A DNA stretch of 64,000 nucleotides from contig CM037461.1 in assembly GCA_021014325.1 (NCBI GenBank), positions 22,615,376 through 22,679,375 of the forward strand. The letters are read 5' to 3'. A program made the translations under genes and the position numbers. Shown here piece by piece: positions 56,096 to 64,000 of the stretch (position 1 is the first letter of the stretch; each line of letters begins with the position of its first letter). A model generated the notes under the pieces. The model had not been told where the DNA came from. It saw only the letters and a list, made by a program, of their open reading frames with translations, and searched no databases. This stretch comes from Plazaster borealis. Lineage: Eukaryota > Echinodermata > Asteroidea > Forcipulatida > Labidiasteridae.

Positions 56096-56470
56096 TTAAA
56101 GGCATCGTACACGTTTGGTAATTACTCAAAATATATATTAGCATAAAAACTGACTTGGTAACGAGCAACAGAGAGCTGTTGATAGTATAAAACATTGTGA
56201 GAAACGACTCCCTCTGAAGTAGCGTAGTTTTTGAGAAAGAGGTAATTTCTCACTAAAATAATCAAAACTTCTTGCAAGAAGTTTTTATTCAAGGCTGAAA
56301 GCACACAAATTTGTACAACAAGGGTGTATTTTCTTTCATCATTTTCTTGCAACTTCAATGACTAATTGAGCCCAAATTTTCACAGGCTTGTTATTTTATG
56401 CATATGTTGGGATACACCAAGTGAGAACACTGGTCCTTGACAATTACCAAACGTGTACGCATGCCTTTAA
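56096..56470 (-). mobile_element. Family A MITE inserted in the minisatellite
   Basis: Ends TTAAAGGCATCGTACACG and CGTGTACGCATGCCTTTAA. The central hairpin AAACTTCTTGCAAGAAGTTT is intact. GTACTT-type minisatellite sequence lies on both sides. Confidence 0.85.
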
Positions 56471-56887
56471 GGTCATGGTCAAAATAGAGGAATAAAGACG
56501 TATTTGATGTCTTTGATGTATTCATGTTTAAAATATACTTATCATGACAGACACACATTGTTGTCTGGAAATTATTCAAAAACAATGTACATGTATCTAC
56601 CACATTTTGCAATATTTTTGTTGTACAAAGTCCCTGTACTTGTAAACCAGAATACTTGGTACCCGGACACTTGTATTCCTATACTCAATGGTCCAAGTTC
56701 TTGGCAGTACTTGATACTTGACTGAAAAGTATTTCAACTCTGGAGGCTAGCTGGTTTTTGTTTTTTTAACAGTATACGACCCTCAGGGATTTATAACCAA
56801 AGAGATTGGGGTCAAATATTCACACAGCTGAACAGGCTGAACAAAGTTCCTCAGACAACTGAACATTTTCCTGTTTGTTTGCATGGT

Positions 56888-57045
56888 TACACCCCTATGT
56901 TCCGACACCCCTATGTTCCGACAACCCTGGTGTATTTTCCTATTCCTAACCCTAACCCTAACCCTAACCCTATGTAAATCATGAGGGGGTTGTCGGAACA
57001 TAGGGGTGTCGGAATATAGGGGTGTCGGAATATAGAGCAGTCACC
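56888..57045. repeat. Interstitial telomeric repeat within an inverted repeat
   Basis: Four CCCTAA units at about 56945-56970 sit between mirrored arms: CACCCCTATGTTCCGACA twice on the left, and TTGTCGGAACATAGGGGTG followed by GTCGGAATATAGGGGTGTCG on the right. The right arm sequence also flanks the tract at 54640. Confidence 0.75.
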
Positions 57046-57049
57046 GTTT

Positions 57050-57518
57050 GCATTGATATGAAGATGGACTGTCCAAACAAAAATGAAAATATTTGATAAA
57101 GACAATAATTAGTTATTAAATATTTTGTGATTTTGTGTGGTCAGCTACAGCTTAGGGTGCCGATGTGCAGGGTTAAGACAGTCTAGACTGGTCCCCTGTT
57201 TTTAACCACAAGGATAACAACCAGCACTGGTAGACTGGTCCCAAAGACAGGCACTGGTCTTACAAACCCAATGGTTTCATTGGATAGACATAAAGATGCA
57301 ATGACGCATAACTACCAGACTGATCTACACACAAGAGTGTGTGCGTATTATGGCATGCAAGGTCAAAGGTACATATGGCAGGCAACCAGCAGGTTCTAAA
57401 GGTCGGTATCTGGCATTATTGAAGCGCCTCGAAGTGTGACGTCAGATGTTCTGGTGAAAGACACTCCATAGCAACCTGTCGATAAATACCATATCTCTTC
57501 TTCACAGCCCCCATGACT
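57050..57518. other. Interval without recognised features
   Basis: Contains TTAAGACAGTCTAGACTGGTC-like short repeats near 57175-57250, but no element with clear ends and no exon. It is probably downstream of the LRR gene's 3' end. Confidence 0.4.
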
Positions 57519-57918
57519 TAAAGGGATTGTATACGTTGGGTAATTGGAACCCACTGTTTGTTTCAATCCTATAAAGTTGTAGATATATACCATAAAACTA
57601 ACCTGTGAAAATTTCATTACAAAAGGTGGTAGCGTTTTTGAGATATTGCCAAAAATCTGAGCAGTTTGTCCACACAGGAAAAATAATCTGCAATTGGAAT
57701 ACACAATCTGAGAAGCGTTACTGCAGAAACGCTTCTCAGAATCAAATTTGTTGGGATAAAAAGTGATATCTTTTTTCATAACCGCAGTACTTCTAAGTGA
57801 ACAGTTTCTCAAAATGCATTGTACATGTACTATCCAAAACTGCTGTACTTCTTACCAAGTAAGTTTTGTATTGCCATTAATTTTCAGAGTCATTACCAAT
57901 CGTACACAGACCCTTTAA
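57519..57918 (+). mobile_element. Family B MITE directly after the LRR gene stop codon
   Basis: Left end TTAAAGGGATTGTATACG, right end CGTACACAGACCCTTTAA at 57918. The centre GAAGCGTTACTGCAGAAACGC is present. The minus-strand stop codon of the LRR gene is 57924-57926, so transcription would enter the element after 5 nt and the 3' UTR would consist of MITE sequence. Confidence 0.85.
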
Positions 57919-57923
57919 GATTC

Positions 57924-58011
57924 TCATCCAAACTGTAGACATGGATACTGCAGCTTCAGAGCACCTAGATTACGAAGCCCTTTCACTCCGTAAAGGTGTA
58001 ATGTCTTCAGT
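57924..58011 (-). CDS. LRR gene, terminal coding exon
   Basis: Acceptor TTGATTTTATAG at 58012-58023; 88 bp to the TGA at 57924-57926. It encodes KLKTLHLYGVKGLRNLG, ALKLQYPCLQFG. The final repeat is short and capped. Confidence 0.8.
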
Positions 58012-61000
58012 CTATAAAATCAAGAAAAGAAATTGTATATCAGAAACTTAAACTTGACGTTTTCCCAACTTTCATGTGGACTCTATCTATTGGAAAATGA
58101 GTGGATCACACAAATGAATTTGACCTTGCAGCAGCCCCTCATTACAAACCAAAATAATACAATATGGTAATTAAAAATAATCATTATTATTATACTTATT
58201 CACAAGAAAAAAGTAACAAAGACAGTGACACTAATGCTATTTAAATGGTTTTCCCGGCCAATATCAGCAAAAAATCATTCAATTTCATTAACATTCAAAT
58301 TCAGGTATTTTCCCTTAATCCACTCAAACTAGGGTTTTTTTTTAGCTATTGATGCATTCAATTTCGTTTTTGTGCACACATGATTTCGTTTTTCTCTTTC
58401 AGATTCGTTTCAGTCATTATATTTCATTTCTAGGCATTCAAGATTACACTTTGACCATTCTTAAGTTGAATCCACTACCTATTTACACTTGATGAAATTG
58501 AACGGTTGACCAGCTCTTACTGCTGACCTTTACGAAACCTTGCAGCCTAGAGATTTTTGAATGATCTTATTTGACCAGTGAATGCTAAACTGGTGAAATT
58601 GAATTACTCTTTTTGAGTGTTGAATGCTGATTCAATGGAGCATTCATTTTGAAACAAAATTGAATGAGCCGGGTGTTAAAATGAATGGATTTTGTTGAAA
58701 TTGGTCGGGAAAAACCTATACTATAAAGATCAATTTGTAAATCTACAATCTAGGAAATGGAACACAAATACAATTTTAGTTATTTCTGTATTTATTTAAA
58801 GTAAGAAAACAACAAGGGAAACTGACTGGGTAAATTAAAAATCAATTTTGAGCTGAACAAAGAAATAATGAGGAGAGTGGATCCTAACTGGCCTGAGGGA
58901 AGATAGATAACAATAATAATAATGAAATGCATTTATATGGCGCTTTGTGTTAAATTCCCCAAAGCGCCTCACAATAAAAACCATAAAACCTAGGAAATAA
59001 AAATACTTTACAAATTAGAAAATTTATTATTAACAAATACTTAAGTTTACAGATAGCAGCCAAGCAATTAAACACGGAAGCAAACTAAACTAACAGTAGG
59101 TTGAAAAGTAAGAAGAAAACAAATTATCTAAAAAGCCAAAACACAGTGTGGGAAAAGAAATTGCATTAATGACCGATTTATACCAGTAAATAATATTGTG
59201 TTTTTTATGGCACACCTCAGTAAAGAATATGACAATTAACAACAAATTTTTCCCCCTTTAAATATCCTTTACGTCATACGTATTCCACAGGTTAGCGGGG
59301 ATTTTTCGCTTGTGCGCGTGCGTACTCCACGTTACTAGGCATTCTTTGCTTACACAGCTAGCGCAGGCATTTGGCGCTTGCCCTGTAAACGAAGAATGGT
59401 GATTGGGCAGTTGGGTTGGTGTAGTGGTATCTTTCCTCGCCTTCCACCTCTAGGACCCCGGTTCGAATCCCACCGGGGCACTATGTAGATTGGGTTTTCA
59501 GTCCCTACCCGACTGCAGGGGTTTTCCCTGGAGTAATTTCTCTGGGGTTTTCCTCCCACATCTAAAACTGAAAATTTCCTTCTTTGTCTTCTCTCCATTG
59601 GGTTCTTGGCTAGTATAGTGATTAAGTTCGCTTTCTGAGAGTCCTTGGCTTCACAACCAGAATAAATGAAATGAAATGAAATTGCAAGCGACTACTTTAG
59701 AAAGTTTAGACTTACTTTTTGCAGTTTTTGAGTAGTTTAATTGTTGCAGCCTCAGTGATGTCTTTGCAACAGTTAAAGCGAGCCGACACCAGCGTCTTGT
59801 TGCAATAACTGGCCAGAGCGGAGACACTAATATCAACGTTAAAACAAAACTGTTATCAGTCACACTATGAAAATCTTTGCTGTGAAACCACCGAGAAATC
59901 TCAGTTAAGTGCAGTATTTGGCTGAAATTCAAGGAGCTATTTCTCTTTCACCATGCTTTAAGGGAATTGTAATTCCCTTAAAGAAACTTTACACGTTTGG
60001 TAATTACTAACAAAAACCTAAAAAAACCATACAACTTTACTTGGTAATGAGCAACGGAGAGCTGTTGATAACATAAAACATTGTGAGAAACGACTCCTTC
60101 TGAAGTTACGTAGCTTTTGAGGAAAAAGGTAATTTCTCACTGAAATATGTGAATCCGAAAAAGACTTCTGGTCAGAAGTCTTTTTCAGGCATCTGAAAGC
60201 ACAGAAATTTGTGGGTGTTTTTTCTTTCATTATTTTTTGCAACTTCGATGACCAATTGAGCCCAAATTTTCACAGGTTTGTTTTTCATGCATATGTTGGG
60301 ATACACCAAGTGAGAATACTGGACTTTGACAATTACCAAACAGATAGCCACAGTTTGTAAAAATGTTACACAAATATTCAAATATTCAAAAATAGTGTTG
60401 AATTTGTTGGAAACAAAGCAACCAATCTTTAGATGTATTTTTTTTAATGTTTGCAGAAATGTTGAATTTTGACACAACATCTGTTAAACGCACTGAACAC
60501 GTTTGGTAATTGTAAAAGACCAGTGTTCTCACTTGGTGTATCCCAACATATGCATAAAATAACAAGCCTGTGAAAATTTGGGAGACTATTTAGAATACAT
60601 TCAACATATCAGGGAAAACGTTTCATAATCAGGGAGTTTTTTTCAAATTTGTTCCTCAGAGCATTGACATTTTGGTTTACATGGACAGATTGGTCTGCAG
60701 AATCGAGGGAGAGGTGGCAGCTCTGCACTCCCTTCACCCTGCAATACCCAACCCTGACCCCCTTTGGAGTTCAGTTGTTTACCTTTTGTGGTCAACCCCT
60801 GTTGAGCTGACATCCAGAGAGGTCAAGTGATGACAACACGTTGCTAGGGAACGCACTCCTTCATTGCTTACTTTCTTACATCCCGAGACATCCAAAGATC
60901 TGAAAACAACGAAAAAGAAGAAGAAAAATAATAAATCATTAAAAAACCAGGAATTTTAACTAGTTATACAGGCCCCATAAATAAGTCAATTTTGTTTTTT

Positions 61001-63587
61001 TACGACAGGTGTAATTAAAGGTAGGTTCATCATTTGGTTTTTGTCAACGTAAATGCTAAATTTACAGGCAAAATCTTAAAGACACTGGACACTATTGGTA
61101 ATTGTCAAAGACCAGTAAATGCTAAATTTACAGGCAAAATCTTAAAGACACTGGACGCTATTGGTAATTGTCAAAGACCAGTCTTCTCACTTGGTGTATC
61201 TCAACATATGCATAAAATAACAAGCCTGTGAACATTTGAGCTCAATTGGTCGTCGAAGTTGTGAGATAATAATGCAAGAAAAAACACCCTTGTCACACGA
61301 AGTTGTGTGCTTTCAGATGCTTGATTTCGAGACCTCAAAATCTAATTCCGAGGTCTTGAAATCAAATTCGTGGAAAATTACTTCTTTCTTGAAAACTATG
61401 TTACTTCAGAGGGAGCCGTTTCTCACAATGTTTTATACTATCAACAGCTCCCCATTACTTGTTACCAAGTCAGTTTTTATGCTAATATATGTTTTGAGTA
61501 ATTACCAAACGTGTACGATGCCTTTAAAGGTAGGTTCATCATTTGGTTTTTGTCAACGTAAATGCTAATTTACAGGCAAAATCTTAAAGAAAGATATACA
61601 ATAAAATTCACATGTGAAAGTTTCAGTTGAATACAGTATCTACTTGTTGATATCAGTTTTTATCCCCAAATATTTGAATCTGAGAGCCTGGCTAGTAGAG
61701 CAGAATGCACTACCTTCCCAACTTAAACCATGGTTATGACACAGTAATCGTTTGACACTATATCGCGGTGATTTTAACATGGCTGCTATTTTTTGGAGGA
61801 GGTCTAGATCTCTGTTAAAAATAACAAGGGTCCAAGGTTATTATTTAACAAGGATAACTTTGTAAATAAAAAAACCCTGTAATTTTCAATGCTATTGCAC
61901 ATAGGGATCATGACAAAGACAGTGCATCGTGGTAAAGAACCCCTAAGGCCAAATAGGTCCTGAAAGTACAAGTGTCTACATAATGCCCGTTACCTTCCTT
62001 AGCACCGCACTTGAAAATATCCTCATTAATATTTTATAATTTCCTTTTTTTAAAAGAGAGAGAGTGTGTGCAATTTTCTCAAGAAGCTGGTTGTGCAACA
62101 GCAAGAATGAATTTCAAAGACTGTGAATCTGAGAAGCGTTACTGTCAAATACGTTTCTCAGATTGTGTATTCCAATTGAAGATTACTCTTCCTGCGTGGA
62201 CATAACCGCTCCGGATTTTCGGCGATATCACAAAAAACGCTACCACCTTTTGAAATGAAATTTTCACGGGTTAGTTTTATTGTATGTATCTACATTTACA
62301 TAGGATTAAAACAATCGAACAGTTCCAAAAACCAAAGGTATACGTTCCCTTTACAGAAAGATGGATAATAATTTACCTGATGGTAGATAGATAAGTGGCA
62401 ATCTCAACGACAGCAGCATTGGTGATGTGGTTGCAGTTAGCCAAGACTAGAGTGACCAATCTCTTGCAATTCCTTACGATCTTTCTTATGCACGAATCTT
62501 TTATCTGAAAAAAAAATAATTATAAATCTTTTTTGTAAACAATACAGACATTAAATGTTGTAATTGCAAAAGAAGTGGAAATGGCCAACCACACTTAAAG
62601 GCACTGAACATGTTTGGTAATGGTCAAAGACCAGTATTCTCACTTGGTGTATCCCAACATATGCATAAAATAACAAGCCTGTGAAAATTTGGGCTCGATT
62701 GGTCATCGAAGTTGCAAGAAAATGATGAAAGAAAAAACACCCTTGTTGTACAAAATTGTGTGCTTTCAGATAGGAATAAAAGGCTTCTTGCAAGAAGTCT
62801 TTTATTTTTTTAGTGAGAAATTACCTCTTTCTCAAAAACTACGTTACTTCAGAGGGAGTCGTTTCTCACAATGTTTTATACTATCAACAGCTCTCCGTTG
62901 CTCGTTACCAAGTAAGTTTTTATGCTAATATATATTTTGAGTAATTACCAAACATATACAGTGCCTTTAAAGGGACACGCTGCCTTCGGATTGGGTGCTT
63001 TGGGCTATAATATAGTTTGTTATTTATGAAATGAATATGGTTGGAAAGATGTTTTAAAAGTAATGATTCACACAAATATTCCTCAAAATTGTGTGGTGTT
63101 CCTTTTTACTCCATGTACTAACACGGCCCGCCATTTCGTATTACCAAATTTTTGACTCCACAAAATGACTTGTTAACTGTCTTGTCTGTTTTGTATTGTT
63201 CTTTCTATATTTTGTATTGTTCTTTTTTTTAGTATGTATTGTTCTTTTTACATTGTTCTTTTTTTGTTTAGCCTTCGAGAAAGACTCTTCTAGGGTGGAA
63301 ACATCAGGCCACTAATTATTTTTTGCATTGATACCATAGGTCCTCTTAATGGTAAGCAGTTTGCAACAGCTAAATCTATTTACTTTTTGATATGTCAAAT
63401 AATTAAGATTGTAAACAAATAAATACAATTTGCAAAAATGATCTGCAAGTAGGGATTGAGCAAGACTTTCAGAAAATGCAGATTTGTTAATTTTGTTTTA
63501 TCATCTTACCTGCTTGCAGCCTCTGAGATCTAGGTGTTTAAGATTCCGTAGATGCCCAGCAAGAACGCTAATGCAGTCATCAGTCAC
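57924..63587 (-). CDS. F-box/LRR-type leucine-rich repeat protein, C-terminal five exons (5' part outside the window)
   Basis: Five exons on the minus strand, at 63510-63587, 62377-62504, 60783-60899, 59716-59826 and 57924-58011, all with AG/GT borders, join in frame to 522 nt (173 codons and TGA). The product is a run of cysteine-containing LRRs of the FBXL/GRR1 type: LKHLDLRGCKQIKDSCI, LVTLVLANCNHITNAAV, IRSLDVSGCKKVSNEGV, LTSLDVSSTGVDHKSV, LVSARFNCCKDITEAAT, LKTLHLYGVKG, ending CLQFG. Such proteins usually carry an N-terminal F-box and act as substrate receptors of SCF ubiquitin ligases. No F-box is in view, so an LRR-only relative such as AMN1 is possible. The reading frame is fully open and splice sites are intact. 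Every intron contains MITEs or a SINE, and the 3' UTR begins in a MITE. The exact orthologue is not identified. Confidence 0.85.
58012..59404 (-). other. Last intron of the LRR gene (part)
   Basis: AT-rich sequence with no recognised coding block. The remaining intron to 59715 holds the type 1 SINE. Near 58916-58995 an AATAATAATGAAATGCATTTA plus GGCGCTTTGTG motif resembles common interspersed repeats but is not matched elsewhere here. Confidence 0.5.
59405..59683 (+). mobile_element. tRNA-derived SINE (type 1) in the last intron of the LRR gene
   Basis: Box A TGGTGTAGTGG at 59417-59427, box B GGTTCGAATCC at 59460-59470, body with TTCTCTGGGGTTTTCCTCCC and GTTCTTGGCTAGTATAGTG, and tail of AATGAAATGAAATGAAA. 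It is antisense to the gene. It is more complete than the 22606 copy. Confidence 0.9.
59716..59826 (-). CDS. LRR gene, exon -2
   Basis: 111 bp from acceptor GATATTAG to donor AAAAAGTAAG. It encodes SVSALASYCNKTLVSARF, NCCKDITEAATIKLLKNCK. The acceptor has a weak pyrimidine tract. Confidence 0.8.
59978..60341 (-). mobile_element. Family A MITE with a different central hairpin
   Basis: Left end TTAAAGAAACTTTACACG; right end stops at GACAATTACCAAAC with the outer tip lost. The centre AAAAAGACTTCTGGTCAGAA then GTCTTTTTC is a perfect hairpin unlike that of standard copies. It lies in an intron of the LRR gene. Confidence 0.8.
60484..60582 (+). mobile_element. Family A MITE, left third only
   Basis: TTAAACGCACTGAACACG through AACAAGCCTGTGAAAATTTGG; the rest is absent. 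It lies in an intron of the LRR gene. Confidence 0.75.
60783..60899 (-). CDS. LRR gene, exon -3
   Basis: 117 bp from acceptor TTGTTTTCAG to donor AAAAGGTAAAC, carrying two bases in and out. It encodes SLDVSGCKKVSNEGV, RSLATCCHHLTSLDV, SSTGVDHK. Confidence 0.85.
61018..61640 (+). mobile_element. Family C MITE interrupted by an A2 element, with duplicated flanks
   Basis: AAAGGTAGGTTCATCATTTGG plus CAACGTAAATGCTAA and TTACAGGCAAAATCTTAAAG occurs at 61018-61082 and again at 61526-61590. The inner part also recurs at 61115-61146. After 61590 family C continues (GAAAGTTTCAGTTGAATACAG) and then breaks off near 61640. Confidence 0.75.
61142..61527 (+). mobile_element. Family A2 MITE
   Basis: It begins TTAAAGACACTGGACGCTATTG and ends CGTGTACGATGCCTTTAA. 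The core hairpin is GATTTCGAGACCTCAAAATC against GAGGTCTTGAAATC (61325-61368) in place of the family A core. A 43-bp partial start of the same element precedes it at 61076-61118. Confidence 0.8.
62120..62354 (-). mobile_element. Family B MITE, half element
   Basis: The minus strand reads from AAAGGGAACGTATACC to the central CTGAGAAACG / CGCTTCTCAG hairpin and stops there. It lies 22 bp downstream of the 62377 exon border, inside the intron. Confidence 0.8.
62377..62504 (-). CDS. LRR gene, exon -4
   Basis: 128 bp from acceptor TTTTTTTTCAG to donor CAGGTAAAT; it starts in phase 0 and leaves two bases. It encodes IKDSCIRKIVRNCKRLV, TLVLANCNHITNAAVVEIA, TYLSTI. This is the best-conserved repeat, with the canonical NCNHIT turn. 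Confidence 0.85.
62595..62970 (+). mobile_element. Family A MITE, full length
   Basis: TTAAAGGCACTGAACATG to CATATACAGTGCCTTTAA. The centre is GGCTTCTTGCAAGAAGTCTTT. It is intronic in the LRR gene, starting 90 bp from the exon at 62377-62504. Confidence 0.85.
63268..63390 (+). mobile_element. Retroelement-like tail, second copy
   Basis: GTTTAGCCTTCGAGAAAGAC, GGTGGAAACATCAGGCC and GGTAAGCAGTTTGCAACAGC match 38180-38280 in order. The GAAAC word is kept (GGAAAC) but the stem is weaker. Confidence 0.45.
63510..63587 (-). CDS. LRR gene, exon -5 (one 26-residue repeat)
   Basis: Acceptor TTTATTAACAG and donor CAGGTAAGATG bound 78 bp in phase 0, exactly one LRR: VTDDCISVLAG then HLRNLKHLDLRGCKQ. 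The 78-bp exon size equals one repeat, a common LRR gene layout. Confidence 0.85.
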
Positions 63588-63617
63588 CTGTTAATAAAGA
63601 AAGACAATCTCATTACT

Positions 63618-64000
63618 TAAAGGTAGGGTCATAAATTGCTTTTTCTCAACGTAATGCTGATTTATAGACAGAATTATCAAGAAAGATACAATAAAAAGTC
63701 ACATATGAAAGTTTCAGCTCAATACAGTGTCTACTTGCTGCAAAAAACTGTCCATGTATTTTCACAAGAAGAACGTCAAATCCATCCAAGTTTAGCGATG
63801 TGACAGCGGGTACCAACCGCATCTCTTGCCGCAACATTCGTGAATGGACACCAACCCTCAGAAATCTGAGAAACATTTCATGCATGAATGGTATCTCAGG
63901 TTCAACTATTTTGGGGTGAACAATTATCCAAACCTTATTGGAAGGGAATCCTTTCTCAAAATAGTTTATACTATAAACAGCTGCAGTGCTTTTTACCAAA
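63618..64000 (+). mobile_element. Family C MITE, cut by the window edge
   Basis: Left end TTAAAGGTAGGGTCATAAAT. Internal GAAAGTTTCAGCTCAATACAG and ACACCAACCCTCAGAAATCTG match 36888-37322. It lies in the intron upstream of the first visible LRR exon. Confidence 0.8.

Noticed and set aside
62689..62928. 79-codon frame repeated in many places (MKEKTPLLYK...LQEVF type)
   Set aside because: This is the internal sequence of the family A MITE, present in every copy with differing frameshifts. No evidence it is a protein.

Overview
The window is animal nuclear DNA: AT-rich, with spliced exons, tRNA-derived SINEs, interstitial TTAGGG-type repeats and a dense load of short non-autonomous transposons. 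The main interspersed repeat (about 370 bp, ends reading TTAAAGGCACTGNACACG and CGTGTACAGTGCCTTTAA) and its companions look to me like repeats of sea star (asteroid echinoderm) genomes. That assignment comes from memory and was not searched.

Gene content is low. Three coding loci can be supported. (1) 3228-4130 (+) is a single-exon 300-residue protein of unknown function, with a TATA box and an in-frame upstream stop. (2) 44814-45497 (-) is a 227-residue protein sharing two conserved boxes with locus 1 (EKPDxFGWL[RK]AFDP near the N-terminus and DS[YF]EGxYE[RK]A[YF]xxTFV near the C-terminus). The two are divergent paralogues about 41 kb apart in opposite orientation. (3) 57924-63587 (-) holds the last five coding exons (173 codons plus stop) of a leucine-rich-repeat protein of the F-box/LRR (FBXL) cysteine-containing type. 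Its 5' part lies beyond the right edge. Splice sites and phase agree across all five exons, and the stop codon sits 5 bp from a MITE end.

Layout: 1-3.0 kb repeats; 3.0-4.2 kb gene 1; 4.4-17.8 kb repeats, including a 188-bp purine-rich minisatellite (8.57-9.16 kb); 17.9-20.8 kb a palindromic satellite of about 111-bp units with a roughly 1,010-bp higher-order period; 20.8-44.7 kb nested MITEs, SINEs, Penelope-like tails with hammerhead-like motifs and a 33.3-33.8 kb minisatellite; 44.8-45.5 kb gene 2; 46-57.9 kb repeats, including degenerate telomere-like tracts invaded by MITEs; 57.9-64 kb the LRR gene, with repeats in every intron shown.

Repeat family letters (A, A2, B, B2, C-H, J-N, P) are local names defined by comparing copies inside this window. 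No transposase, reverse transcriptase, ribosomal RNA, functional tRNA or CRISPR array was recognised. The most notable points are the paralogous gene pair, the palindromic higher-order satellite, the modular MITE superfamily, and the MITE at the 3' end of the LRR gene.
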